A stretch of DNA of 64,000 bases from Micromonospora echinaurantiaca (GTDB lineage Bacteria > Actinomycetota > Actinomycetes > Mycobacteriales > Micromonosporaceae). The position numbers and the translations under genes were made by a program. Below the pieces are notes generated by a model. It saw only the letters and a program-made list of their open reading frames with translations, searched no databases and was not told the origin of the DNA. Positions 25,446-33,695 of the stretch are shown here, piece by piece (position 1 is the first letter of the stretch; every line of letters begins with the position of its first letter). The stretch spans positions 1,376,501 through 1,440,500 of the forward strand of contig NZ_LT607750.1 of the NCBI RefSeq assembly GCF_900090235.1. The letters are read 5' to 3'.

Positions 25446-26428
25446 CCTCACCCACCCGTCGACCCCTCGGCGCCCCCGCCGACCGCAGCGAGGCCGTGCT
25501 GTCCCGGCTCCAACTGCTGGTCACCCGCAAGCTCGACGGCCTGCTCCAGGGCGACTACGCCGGACTGCTGCCCGGGCCCGGCAGCGAGGCGGGGGAGTCC
25601 CGCGAGTACCGCCCCGGCGACGACGTACGCCGGATGGACTGGCCGGTCACCGCGCGGACGACGACGCCGCACGTGCGGCGTACGGTGGCCGACCGGGAGC
25701 TGGAGACCTGGCTGGCGGTGGACCTGTCGGCGAGCCTGGACTTCGGCACCGGGCAGTGGCTAAAGCGCGACGTGGTGGTGGCCGCCGCGGCGGCGATCGC
25801 CCACCTCACCGTGCGCGGCGGCAACCGGATCGGCGCGGTGATCGGCAGCGGCGGCGGCGCCGCGGCGCCGACCGGCCGGTGGCGGGCAGCTTCGCCGGTC
25901 GCCGGTCCCGGGGTCTACACCCGGCTGCCCGCCCGGTCGGGGCGCAAGGAGGCGCAGGGCCTGCTGCGGGCGATCGCCGGCACCGAGATCCGCCCGGGTC
26001 GCGGTGACCTGGGCCGGTTGGTCGACATGCTGAACCGGCCGCCCCGGCGGAGGGGCGTCGCGGTGGTGGTCTCCGACTTCCTCGCCCCGCCGGCCCAGTG
26101 GGTCCGCCCGCTGCGCAAGCTGCGGGTCCGGCACGACGTGCTGGCCGTCGAGGTGGTCGACCCGCGGGAACTGGAGCTGCCCGACGTCGGGGTGCTGCCG
26201 GTGGTCGACCCGGAGACCGGCGAGCTGCACGAGGTGCAGACCGCCGACCCGGCGCTGCGGCACCGTTACGCGGCGGCGGCGGCCGCCCAGCGCGCGGAGA
26301 TCTCCGCCGCGCTGCGCTCCGCCGGCGCCGCCCACCTGCGACTGCGTACGGACCGAGACTGGCTGCTGGACATGGTGCGCTTCGTGGCCGCGCAGCGGCA
26401 CGCCCGCACCCGGGGGACGACACGATGA
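25442..26428 (+). CDS. DUF58 domain protein of the MoxR operon
   Basis: A 328-aa protein with the DUF58 core SREYRPGDDVRRMDWPVTART (about 58-77) followed by a VWA-like segment starting ETWLAVDLSASLDFGTG with a D-L-S-A-S metal-site pattern. Soluble; other DUF58 proteins have N-terminal membrane helices that this one lacks. Works with MoxR and VWA proteins in complexes of unclear substrate. Starts by GTGA overlap with moxR and ends by ATGA overlap with the VWA gene. Confidence 0.9.
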   Translation: MTSPTRRPLGAPADRSEAVLSRLQLLVTRKLDGLLQGDYAGLLPGPGSEAGESREYRPGDDVRRMDWPVTARTTTPHVRRTVADRELETWLAVDLSASLDFGTGQWLKRDVVVAAAAAIAHLTVRGGNRIGAVIGSGGGAAAPTGRWRAASPVAGPGVYTRLPARSGRKEAQGLLRAIAGTEIRPGRGDLGRLVDMLNRPPRRRGVAVVVSDFLAPPAQWVRPLRKLRVRHDVLAVEVVDPRELELPDVGVLPVVDPETGELHEVQTADPALRHRYAAAAAAQRAEISAALRSAGAAHLRLRTDRDWLLDMVRFVAAQRHARTRGTTR

Positions 26429-27375
26429 TCCGTTTTCTGCAACCGTGGTGGCTGCTGGCCGTGCTGCCGGTGCTCGCCCTGGCCGCGTTCTACGTCTGGC
26501 GGCAGCTGCACCGCCGGGCGTACGCCGTCCGGTTCACCAACGTCGACCTGCTGCGTACCCTCGCCCCGAAGGGGCTGGGCTGGCGGCGGCACGTGCCGGC
26601 CACCGCGTTCCTGCTCTGCCTGCTGGTGCTGGCCACCGCGCTGGCCCGGCCGGCGGTGGACACCAAGCAGCCGTTGGAACGGGCGACGGTCATGCTCGCC
26701 ATCGACGTGTCGCTGTCCATGCAGGCCGACGACGTGGCGCCGAACCGGCTGGAGGCGGCCCAGGAGGCGGCCAAGCAGTTCGTCGGTGAGCTGCCCGAGA
26801 CCTACAACCTGGGGCTGGTCTCCTTCGCCAAGGCGGCCAACGTGCTGGTCCCGCCGACCAAGGACCGGGAGGCGGTGACCAGCGCGATCGACGGGCTGGT
26901 GCTGGCCGAGGCGACCGCGACCGGGGAGGCGGTCTTCACCTGCCTGGAGGCGATCCGCTCGGTGCCCGCCGACGGTGCCGCCGGGATCCCGCCGGCGCGC
27001 ATCGTGCTGCTCTCGGACGGGTTCCGCACCTCGGGCCGGTCGGTGGAGGAGGCGGCGGCCGCTGCGCAGGCGGCCAACGTGCCGGTCTCCACCATCGCCT
27101 TCGGCACCGACGCCGGTCAGGTGGACATCGGCGGTCAGCTCCAGCGGGTGCCGGTGGACCGGCTGGCCCTGGCCGAGCTGGCGGAGACCACCGAGGGCTA
27201 CTTCTACGAGGCGGCCTCGGTGAGCGAACTGAAGCAGGTCTACCAGGACATGGGCAGCTCGATCGGGTTCCGTACCCAGCCCCGGGAGATCACCCAGTGG
27301 TACGCCGGGGTGGCCCTGCTGCTCGCCCTCTGCGCGGGGGCGCTGAGCCTGCTCTGGTCCTCCCGGATGCTGTGA
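26425..27375 (+). CDS. VWA-domain membrane protein of the MoxR operon
   Basis: A 316-aa protein with an N-terminal helix pair (about 8-26 and 58-76, the first FLQPWWLLAVLPVLALAAFYV typical of the BatA group), a VWA domain (about 88-290) with an intact MIDAS D-x-S-x-S at Asp94 (AIDVSLSMQADD), and a C-terminal helix (about 292-312). The soluble domain faces outside or the membrane surface depending on orientation. Last gene of the moxR operon; ATGA overlap with DUF58. Confidence 0.9.
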   Translation: MIRFLQPWWLLAVLPVLALAAFYVWRQLHRRAYAVRFTNVDLLRTLAPKGLGWRRHVPATAFLLCLLVLATALARPAVDTKQPLERATVMLAIDVSLSMQADDVAPNRLEAAQEAAKQFVGELPETYNLGLVSFAKAANVLVPPTKDREAVTSAIDGLVLAEATATGEAVFTCLEAIRSVPADGAAGIPPARIVLLSDGFRTSGRSVEEAAAAAQAANVPVSTIAFGTDAGQVDIGGQLQRVPVDRLALAELAETTEGYFYEAASVSELKQVYQDMGSSIGFRTQPREITQWYAGVALLLALCAGALSLLWSSRML

Positions 27376-27379
27376 CCGG

Positions 27380-27414
27380 CGGCGCGCCCGCCCGTCGTGA
27401 TCGGGGGCGCGCCG
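27380..27414. terminator. GC-rich hairpin between the VWA gene and the 28-aa peptide gene
   Basis: CGGCGCGCCC (27380-27389) pairs perfectly with 27405-27414. No U-tract; located between convergent genes, so probably serves both. Confidence 0.55.
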
Positions 27415-27433
27415 ACCGGCCGGCCGGTGCGGG

Positions 27434-27520
27434 TCAGTGACCCGCGCCGGCCAGGACGAAGACGACGGCGACCCAGACGGCGGCGAGGGTGAAGCCCAGC
27501 GGGGCGAGGTAGCGGCTCAT
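27434..27520 (-). CDS. 28-aa single-helix membrane peptide
   Basis: MSRYLAPLGFTLAAVWVAVV plus eight more residues, ending AGAGH: one predicted membrane helix with a short positively charged head. ATG 27520 has GGAG 7-8 bases upstream (CGGAGCTGACC). Too short for family assignment. It has the third-position G/C bias of neighbouring genes. A second micropeptide of the same style is at 35566. Function unknown; a regulator or subunit of a membrane complex is only a guess. Confidence 0.45.
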   Translation of the reverse strand: MSRYLAPLGFTLAAVWVAVVFVLAGAGH

Positions 27521-27712
27521 GGTCAGCTCCGGGTGGCGGCTGGACGGCCCGGCGGGCGGGGGCGCGGACCGTGCGGGTGGATCAGGACGCACACACGAAG
27601 TCGTGACCGGGCGGCTCCCGGAGCGCCGGCCCGGCGGGCGGCGCTGCACGGCCGCCCCGGCGGGTGGCCGGAGAGCGGGCGGTGCGGGGAGCGGGATCGG
27701 GTCAGCTCACCT

Positions 27713-27730
27713 GCTGAGTCGTGGCTCAGC
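27713..27730 (-). promoter_or_regulatory. Hairpin over the leader-ORF stop codon
   Basis: GCTGAG and CTCAGC arms (27713-27718 / 27725-27730). Read on the minus strand, the ORF's TGA at 27728-27726 lies inside the first arm, so a ribosome ending there would unfold it. A translation-coupled attenuator is possible but unproven. Confidence 0.3.
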
Positions 27731-27779
27731 GGAGCGGACGTTCGGCCCGGCCACGACTGGGAGGATCGCTATCTCGCAC
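27726..27779 (-). CDS. Putative 17-aa leader peptide
   Basis: GTG start at 27779, reading MRDSDPPSRGRAERPLR. It has the strongest ribosome site in the window, AGGAGGTGATC (+ strand 27783-27793), with 8 bases to the start. Arg-rich (5 of 17). A -10-like TACGAT lies at 27852-27847 and a hairpin (27815-27835) between promoter and ribosome site. No homologue is recognisable; translation is inferred only from the ribosome site. Confidence 0.35.
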   Translation of the reverse strand: MRDSDPPSRGRAERPLR

Positions 27780-27814
27780 AGCGATCACCTCCTGCGGTCG
27801 GCGGGGCCCGGAAC

Positions 27815-27835
27815 GCGGGCCGCACGACGGCCCGC
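27815..27835 (-). other. 8-bp hairpin in the leader
   Basis: GCGGGCCG (27815-27822) / CGGCCCGC (27828-27835), 5-base loop. Lies between the TACGAT box and the leader-ORF ribosome site on the minus strand. Confidence 0.45.
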
Positions 27836-27846
27836 AAACGCGGATC

Positions 27847-27852
27847 ATCGTA
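27847..27852 (-). promoter_or_regulatory. Possible -10 box (TACGAT) of the leader transcript
   Basis: ATCGTA on the + strand, TACGAT on the minus strand, placed about 70 bases before the leader ORF. No clear -35. Confidence 0.3.
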
Positions 27853-27877
27853 CACCCGCCGATGCGGGCCCCCGCAC

Positions 27878-28999
27878 TCAGCCGACCGGGCGCGCGACGC
27901 CGTCCATCGGTGGGTGTCCGGCCGGCCGGGCGGACGCCGTGCCGCCGGCCCTGCGGCCGCGGACCAGCACCAGCAGCACGGCGGCCAGCACCGGCAACCA
28001 GCAGAGCCGGGCCACCAGCCAGCCGGGACCGTCCGGCGCGGTGTGCAGCCCCGGCAGGTCGGCGCCGGCGCGGGCGGCCAGCACCGTGACCCCGACCAGC
28101 ACCGGCTGGTGCCAGAGGTAGACCCGCACCGCGTGCCGGTTGACCAGGCCCACCGCCCACCCGGCCCACGGCCGCCGGGTCAGCCGGGCCAGCGCCGGCC
28201 GGACCGCCAGCCCCACCCCCACCTGGGTCACCGCCAGCGCCACCGCGAACAGCGACGGCGGGTGCAGGTTGGACACCGCCGCGCCGGGCACCCCCACCGC
28301 GCTGACCGGGTAGCCGAGCGCGATCAGGCCGGCCAGCCCGGCGGCCCCGGCGCCGGCCAGCCCCAGTGCGGCCCGCCGGCCGGTGAGCCGGCCGTCGGCG
28401 TGCGCCAGCCCCAGCAGGTAGGGCACCGCCCACGCGGCCAGCACGGCGACCGGCAGCCGCCCGGGAACGGCGGGGTACAGCCGGCCGGTCAGGTCGGCCA
28501 CGGCCACCACGGCCACCGCCGGGGCGGCGCAGCGCAGCGCACCCCACCGGCGTACGGCGGCGCGCAGCGGCGCGGTCAGCGCCACCAGGACGAGCAGCGG
28601 CAGCAGGAACCACAGTGGACTGACCGCCAGCGTCAGCGCCACCGACAGCGTGCCGTCCGGGGTGCCCAGCACGGTGGCGGCCAGCAGCACCGCCGCCCCG
28701 ATGCCGAGCAGCGCCACGGCCGGCAGCACCAACCGGCGCAGCCGGCGAGCGAGCCAGGCGCGCCCGCTGGGCTGCCGGGCGGCCGAGCGGGCCGAGGCGT
28801 ACCCGGCGGCGAAGAAGAACAGGCCCAGCGTCTGCAACAGCCAACTGGCCGGCGCCAGGGACGGCATCGCGGTCAGCGGGCTGGCCTGGGTCAGCGTGCC
28901 GTCCGGGGCGAGCACCAGCCCGGTGACCAGCCAGTGCCCGAGCACCACCCCACCCACGGCGTACGCCCGCAGCGCGTCGACCGCGCGGTCCCGGCTCAC
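27878..28999 (-). CDS. Acyltransferase family 3 membrane protein
   Basis: A 373-aa protein with about ten membrane helices. The family 3 acyltransferase start RDRAVDALRAYAVGGVVLGH has the conserved Arg and His, followed by FFFAAGYASA and near the end VYLWHQPVLVGV. Members move acetyl, succinyl or other acyl groups to cell-wall glycans, antibiotics or lipids. GTG 28999 overlaps the stop of the upstream alpha/beta hydrolase gene by 4 bases. A paralogue of the same superfamily lies at 59246. Confidence 0.8.
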   Translation of the reverse strand: MSRDRAVDALRAYAVGGVVLGHWLVTGLVLAPDGTLTQASPLTAMPSLAPASWLLQTLGLFFFAAGYASARSAARQPSGRAWLARRLRRLVLPAVALLGIGAAVLLAATVLGTPDGTLSVALTLAVSPLWFLLPLLVLVALTAPLRAAVRRWGALRCAAPAVAVVAVADLTGRLYPAVPGRLPVAVLAAWAVPYLLGLAHADGRLTGRRAALGLAGAGAAGLAGLIALGYPVSAVGVPGAAVSNLHPPSLFAVALAVTQVGVGLAVRPALARLTRRPWAGWAVGLVNRHAVRVYLWHQPVLVGVTVLAARAGADLPGLHTAPDGPGWLVARLCWLPVLAAVLLVLVRGRRAGGTASARPAGHPPMDGVARPVG

Positions 29000-29904
29000 C
29001 GGGCCGCCCCGTCCGCCGTCGTGGCGTCGGCGGTGCCGGTGAGCACCACCGACGCCACCGCGTCGAGGGTGGCCGCGTCCGGGCTCAGGTACCGGTCGTG
29101 CCCGCTCACCCTGGTGACCGGCAGCGGCCGGGCGCCGAAGGCCGGGTCGGCCGGCCGGATCCCGTGCCCCAGCCCAGGCAGGCGCAGCTGGGGCACCCGG
29201 CGGATCCAGTCCGTCTCCGCCTCGGCCGCCCAGACCCGTACCCGGCCGAGCCGATCCGCCCGGTCGGTGCCGGCGCCGATCCCGCCGAGCGTCACCACGT
29301 CGGTCACCTGCGCCGGCGCCCGCCTCGCGGCCAGCCCGACCACCAGCGCGCCGTAGCTGTGCCCGACCAGGGTGACCCGGGCCGCCGGCCGGCGCGCGGC
29401 CAGCTCGGCGAGCAGGTCGGACAGGGCGTCCGCGCCCCGCCGGGCGGCGGTCGTCCCGGCCGCCGTGAGCACCCCGTCGGGCGGGTCGTAGCCGAGCCAG
29501 GCGAGCACGGCGACCCGGGCGCCGGGGTTGGCCGACCGCAGCGCCGCGTGCAGCTCGGCGGCCTGCACCGCCGGCGCGCGCCGGGCCACCCCGCCCAGCC
29601 CCCGGTCGAAGTCGCGCAGCGTGCTCCCCACCCCGGGCACCAGCACCGCTATCCGGTCCGCGCCGGCCAGGTCGCCGACCACCTCGACGGCCAGCCCGTC
29701 GCCGCGCGGGTCGAAGGCCAGGAACCGTCGGCCGCGCTCCGCCCAGTCGGCGTACGGCGGGCCGGCGCCCCGCATCGCCGCCACCGTGTCCGGGTACCGC
29801 TCGACGAACCCGGCCGCGGCCACCGGCGCCGGCCGGGCCGGCAGCACCACCCCGGCGCCGAGCAACGCGGCCAGCGCCACCCGCAGCACACCTACGCACC
29901 GCAT
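28996..29904 (-). CDS. Exported alpha/beta hydrolase (DUF1023-like)
   Basis: A 302-aa protein with an N-terminal signal (MRCVGVLRVALAALLGAGVV, cleavage near AAA). The nucleophile elbow is GHSYGALVVGLA; other family cues are AVLVPGVGSTLRDFDRG, AVLAWLGYDPP and SGHDRYL with the likely catalytic His. This is the DUF1023 group of actinobacterial esterase-like proteins. ATG 29904 is preceded by GGAGGGAG. It is coupled to the acyltransferase gene by a GTGA overlap; a shared role in acyl-group turnover at the surface is possible. Confidence 0.8.
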   Translation of the reverse strand: MRCVGVLRVALAALLGAGVVLPARPAPVAAAGFVERYPDTVAAMRGAGPPYADWAERGRRFLAFDPRGDGLAVEVVGDLAGADRIAVLVPGVGSTLRDFDRGLGGVARRAPAVQAAELHAALRSANPGARVAVLAWLGYDPPDGVLTAAGTTAARRGADALSDLLAELAARRPAARVTLVGHSYGALVVGLAARRAPAQVTDVVTLGGIGAGTDRADRLGRVRVWAAEAETDWIRRVPQLRLPGLGHGIRPADPAFGARPLPVTRVSGHDRYLSPDAATLDAVASVVLTGTADATTADGAAR

Positions 29905-30004
29905 CACCGTGCTCCCTCCGTGTCGGTCACGGTGGGCAGCGTGCGGTGTCGGGCACCGCCGGCGCGTCACCCCGGGGAGCCGTCCTCGACCCGGTACCGG
30001 AGAG

Positions 30005-30667
30005 CTACTCCCCGGCGGCCACCAGCCCCGTCTCGTACGCCAGCACCACGGCCTGCGCGCGGTCGCGCAGGCCCAGCTTGGCCAGGATCCGGCCGACGTG
30101 CGTCTTCACGGTCTGCTCGGCCACCACCAGGTCGGCGGCGATCTCGGTGTTCGACCGGCCGCGGGCGATCAGCCGCAGCACCTCGGTCTCCCGTGGGGTC
30201 AGCGCGGCCAGTTCGGTGGGGCGCGGGCGGCGCCGCTCCGGCCGGGCCGCGAACTCGGCGATCAGCCGGCGGGTGACCGCCGGGGCGAGCAGCGCGTCGC
30301 CGCCGGCCACCACCCGGACCGCGTGCACCAGATCGGCGGCCGGGGCGTCCTTGAGCAGGAAGCCGCTGGCCCCGGCGCGGAGCGCCTCGTAGACGTAGTC
30401 GTCCAGGTCGAAGGTGGTCAGGATGAGCACCCGGGGGCGGTCGGCGGGACGGTCGCCGAGCAGCTTGCGGGTGGCGGCCAGGCCGTCCAGCACCGGCATC
30501 CGCACGTCCATCAGCACCACGTCGGGGTCGAGCCGGCGGGCCGCCTCGATCGCCTGCGCCCCATCGGCGGCGTCGCCCACCACCAACAGGTCCGGCTGGG
30601 CCGCCAGCAGCGCGCCGAAGCCCTGCCGGACCATCGCCTGGTCGTCGGCGATCAGCACCCGGATCAT
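30005..30667 (-). CDS. NarL/LuxR-family response regulator
   Basis: A 220-aa regulator. Receiver domain with acidic Asp8/Asp9, phospho-acceptor Asp54 (VVLMDVRMP) and Lys in GFLLKDAP (about 104); C-terminal GerE/LuxR helix-turn-helix with LTPRETEVLRLIARGRSN. Its kinase gene is immediately upstream and overlaps by 4 bases, so they form a pair. The target genes are not evident. Confidence 0.95.
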   Translation of the reverse strand: MIRVLIADDQAMVRQGFGALLAAQPDLLVVGDAADGAQAIEAARRLDPDVVLMDVRMPVLDGLAATRKLLGDRPADRPRVLILTTFDLDDYVYEALRAGASGFLLKDAPAADLVHAVRVVAGGDALLAPAVTRRLIAEFAARPERRRPRPTELAALTPRETEVLRLIARGRSNTEIAADLVVAEQTVKTHVGRILAKLGLRDRAQAVVLAYETGLVAAGE

Positions 30668-31911
30668 GCTGTCCCGTCCTCCCCGTCGCAGGGCAGCACC
30701 GCGACCACCGCGTACCCGCCGTCGTCGGTCGGCCCGGCGGTGAACGTACCGCCCAGCGACACGGCGCGTTCCCGCATACCGGTCAGCCCGTGCCCGTGTC
30801 CGGCCCGGCCGCCGCCTGCGGTGGTCGGGCCGTCGCCGCGGTCGTTGGCCACCCGGACCTCCAGCGCGCCGGCCGCGCCCCGGATCGTCGCCCGCACCTC
30901 GGCGCCGGCCGCGTGCCGGGCCGCGTTGGCCAGCGCCTCCTGCACGATCCGGTACGCGGCCAGCCCGACCGACGCCGGCGGTTCGGCGGGCACGTCGACC
31001 TCCAGGGTCACCGTCATGCCGGCCCGCCGGGCGGCCTCGACCAGCGCCGGCACGTCCGGCAGCCCGGGCTGCGGCGCGGTCTCCGGATCCGCCGACTCGC
31101 TGCGCAGCACGCCGAGCAGCCGGCGCATGTCGGTCAGCGCTTCCCGGGCGGCGCCGGCAATGGCGGTGAACTCGGCCCGCGCGGGCTCCGGCACGGCGTC
31201 GAGCCGGTACGGGGCGGTCTCCGCCCGCACCGCGATCATCGACATGTGGTGGGCGACCACGTCGTGCAGCTCCCGGGCGATCCGGGTGCGTTCCTCCAGC
31301 ACCGCCCGGCGGGCCTGCTCCAGCTCGCTCCGCTCGGCCTGCTCGGCGAGGGCGCGCTGGCTGAGCCGCCGCCGCCGGATCTGATCGGCCAGCAGCAGCG
31401 CGCCGATCACGAGCACCGTGACGCCGTGCGCGTTGGCGCGCTCGGCGACGAAGAGGTAGACCGGCAGCAGGGTAGCCGCCCCGGCCCAGAGGGCCAGGCC
31501 GGTCTCCACCCGCGTGCCGAGCACCACCAGGACCACCAGGTAGCCGAGGATCTGCACCGGGTTCCACGGCCACGGCTCGTCGGGGCCGGCGCGCACCACG
31601 CCGAGGAAGAGCAGCGGGTAGGCCAGCCGCCACGCCCACAGCGGCCAGCGCACCGCCAGCGCCACCGGGACGGTCGCGCCCAGGCCGAGCGCGACGGTGT
31701 AGCCGTCGGCCAGCCCGCGGTTCTCCTCCAGGTACTGCGCGGCCGCCGCGGTGAGCCCGACCAGGGCCAGCACGGCGAACGGGACCAGATAGGAGCGCCA
31801 ACCGTGCCAGCGGCGCCGGGTGGTCGCGGGGCGCGGCGGCACGTCCGGGCCGACGAGCAGCCGCCGCAGGTCGTACAGGGCGACGCGGACCGGATTGTCG
31901 GGCTGAGCCAT
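30664..31911 (-). CDS. Sensor histidine kinase (DesK/NarX type)
   Basis: A 415-aa kinase. Six predicted membrane helices in the first 180 residues with no large outside domain, a HisKA_3 dimerisation motif RELHDVVAHHMSMIAVRAE (His at about 215) and a HATPase_c with N-box AYRIVQEALANAARHA and G-box GRAGHGHGLTGMRERA. It phosphorylates the NarL-type regulator encoded next. The signal is probably membrane-borne given the absence of an extracellular domain. Confidence 0.93.
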   Translation of the reverse strand: MAQPDNPVRVALYDLRRLLVGPDVPPRPATTRRRWHGWRSYLVPFAVLALVGLTAAAAQYLEENRGLADGYTVALGLGATVPVALAVRWPLWAWRLAYPLLFLGVVRAGPDEPWPWNPVQILGYLVVLVVLGTRVETGLALWAGAATLLPVYLFVAERANAHGVTVLVIGALLLADQIRRRRLSQRALAEQAERSELEQARRAVLEERTRIARELHDVVAHHMSMIAVRAETAPYRLDAVPEPARAEFTAIAGAAREALTDMRRLLGVLRSESADPETAPQPGLPDVPALVEAARRAGMTVTLEVDVPAEPPASVGLAAYRIVQEALANAARHAAGAEVRATIRGAAGALEVRVANDRGDGPTTAGGGRAGHGHGLTGMRERAVSLGGTFTAGPTDDGGYAVVAVLPCDGEDGTA

Positions 31912-32068
31912 CCCGGCAGGCTACGACGACGGTGCGCCGCCGGTCGTGCCACCACGGGGTGACCCGGGCGTCGTACCCCGGTGTGACGTGCCCACCGTTA
32001 GCGCTTACCTGCCGGTAACGCCTAGGCTCCGACGCGTCCGCGCAGACGACGACGCTCTAGGGGGATCC
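31912..32068. promoter_or_regulatory. Divergent promoter region before fabG
   Basis: Contains TTAGCG (31999) and TAGGCT (32023-32028), a possible -35/-10 with 18-base spacing for fabG. CGTTA (31996) and TAACG (32016) form an inverted pair across it that could be a regulator site. Tentative. Confidence 0.4.
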
Positions 32069-32773
32069 GTGGCCCGTACCGTGCTGGTGACCGGAGGCAA
32101 CCGGGGGATCGGCCTGGCCATCGCGCAGGCCTTCGCCAAGCAGGGCGACCGGGTGGCGGTGACCCACCGCAGCGGCGAGCCGCCGGCGGGGCTGTTCGGG
32201 GTCCGCTGCGACGTCACCGACGCCGACTCGGTCGACGCCGCCTTCACCGCCATCGAGGCCGAGCTGGGGCCGGTCGAGGTGCTGGTGGCCAACGCCGGCA
32301 TCACCGACGACACGCTGCTGCTGCGGATGTCCGAGGAGCAGTTCACCAGCGTGCTGGACACCAACCTGACCGGCGCGTACCGGTGCGCCAAGCGCGCCGC
32401 GGGCAAGATGCTGCGGGCCAAGTGGGGCCGCATGATCTTCATCTCCTCGGTGGTCGGCCTCTCCGGCGGCGCCGGGCAGGTCAACTACGCCGCCAGCAAG
32501 GCCGGCCTGGTCGGCGTGGCCCGCTCGATCACCCGCGAGCTGGGCAGCCGCAACATCACCGCGAACGTGGTGGCCCCCGGCTTCATCGACACGGACATGA
32601 CCGCCGTGCTGACCGAGGAGCGCCGGGCGGAGATCCGCAAGTCGATCCCGGCGGGTCGGATGGCCAGCCCGGACGAGGTCGCCGCGGTGGTCACCTGGCT
32701 GGCCGGGGACAGCGCCGGGTACGTCTCCGGCGCGGTGATCCCGGTCGACGGCGGCCTGGGCATGGGTCACTGA
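32069..32773 (+). CDS. fabG: 3-oxoacyl-ACP reductase (FabG)
   Basis: A 234-aa short-chain dehydrogenase performing the first reduction of the FAS-II cycle with NADPH. TGGNRGIG (about 9-16) is the nucleotide loop, NAGI lies at the adenine pocket, SS at about 127-128 and Tyr140/Lys144 (YAASK) complete the catalytic set. GTG 32069 follows GGGGGA. The next gene is inhA, the order seen in mycobacteria (mabA-inhA). MabA-type length and start support FabG of FAS-II rather than a generic SDR. Confidence 0.93.
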   Translation: MARTVLVTGGNRGIGLAIAQAFAKQGDRVAVTHRSGEPPAGLFGVRCDVTDADSVDAAFTAIEAELGPVEVLVANAGITDDTLLLRMSEEQFTSVLDTNLTGAYRCAKRAAGKMLRAKWGRMIFISSVVGLSGGAGQVNYAASKAGLVGVARSITRELGSRNITANVVAPGFIDTDMTAVLTEERRAEIRKSIPAGRMASPDEVAAVVTWLAGDSAGYVSGAVIPVDGGLGMGH

Positions 32774-32810
32774 GCACCGGTCACTCGAGAAAGTACGGAG
32801 GAACCCCTGT

Positions 32811-33578
32811 ATGTCCGGACTGCTGGCCGGTAAGCGGCTGCTCGTCACCGGCGTGATCACCGACGCCTCGATCGCCTTCTCGGTGGCGAAGCTCGCCCAG
32901 GAGAACGGCGCGCAGGTCGTGCTCACCGGCTTCGGCCGGCTCTCCCTGGTAGAGCGGATCGCCAAGCGGCTGCCCGAGCCGGCCCCGGTGATCGAGCTGG
33001 ACGTCACCAACGCCGAGCACCTCGCCGGGCTCGCCGACAAGGTGCGCGAGCACGTCGACGGCCTGGACGGGGTGGTGCACTCGATCGGTTTCGCCCCGCA
33101 GAGCTGCCTCGGCGGCGGCTTCCTCGACGCCCCGTGGGAGGACGTGGCCACCGCGCTGCAGGTCTCCACGTACTCGTACAAGTCCCTCGCGATGGCGGCG
33201 CTGCCGCTGATGTCCCCCGGCGGCGCGGTGGTCGGCCTGACCTTCGACGCCACCAAGGCGTGGCCGGTCTACGACTGGATGGGCGTGGCCAAGGCCGGGC
33301 TGGAGTCCGCCTCCCGCTACCTGGCCCTGCACCTGGGCAAGCAGGGCATCCGGAGCAACCTGGTCGCCGCCGGGCCGCTGCGCACCATGGCCGCGAAGTC
33401 GATCCCCGGCTTCGAGCAGTTCGAGGACGCCTGGGCCGAGCGCGCCCCGCTGGGCTGGAACCTCACCGACCAGGAGCCGGCCGCCCGGGCCTGCCTGGCG
33501 CTGCTCTCCGACTGGTTCCCGGCCACCACCGGCGAGATCGTGCACGTCGACGGCGGCTACCACGCCATCGGCGCCTGA
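32811..33578 (+). CDS. inhA: Enoyl-ACP reductase, InhA/FabI type
   Basis: A 255-aa NADH-dependent SDR that makes the last reduction of the fatty-acid cycle. GVITDASIAFSVAKLAQENGA is the typical InhA nucleotide-binding start, HSIGFAPQ follows, Tyr154 and Lys161 (YDWMGVAK) are the catalytic Tyr-x6-Lys. Ends VDGGYHAIGA. ATG 32811 has a GGAGG ribosome site. Lies 37 bases after fabG in one operon. Confidence 0.95.
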   Translation: MSGLLAGKRLLVTGVITDASIAFSVAKLAQENGAQVVLTGFGRLSLVERIAKRLPEPAPVIELDVTNAEHLAGLADKVREHVDGLDGVVHSIGFAPQSCLGGGFLDAPWEDVATALQVSTYSYKSLAMAALPLMSPGGAVVGLTFDATKAWPVYDWMGVAKAGLESASRYLALHLGKQGIRSNLVAAGPLRTMAAKSIPGFEQFEDAWAERAPLGWNLTDQEPAARACLALLSDWFPATTGEIVHVDGGYHAIGA

Positions 33579-33588
33579 GCCGCGCCGA

Positions 33589-33617
33589 CCGGCGCCCCGG
33601 GCACCCCGGGGCGCCGG
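33589..33617 (+). terminator. Hairpin after inhA
   Basis: 13-bp perfect stem (33589-33601 / 33605-33617) with CAC loop, 10 bases after the inhA stop. No U-tract. It separates fabG-inhA from hemH. Confidence 0.65.
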
Positions 33618-33695
33618 CCGCCGCCGGGGTCGCCCGGCTCACGCAATCCGGGGGCGTCACCGACCCGGCGCCGGCCGCGGGGAAGAATGGGCCCC

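Larger units (their letters stand above)
27521..27877. other. 357-base region with short leader ORF
   Basis: Between the micropeptide and acyltransferase genes, both on the minus strand. It contains a possible minus-strand promoter, hairpins and a 17-codon ORF (separate entries). No longer gene is supported. Confidence 0.5.

Noticed and set aside
27783..27793. GATCACCTCCT as a fragment of a 16S rRNA 3' end
   Set aside because: Only 11 bases match and no flanking rRNA sequence is present; it is simply the complement of a perfect ribosome site.
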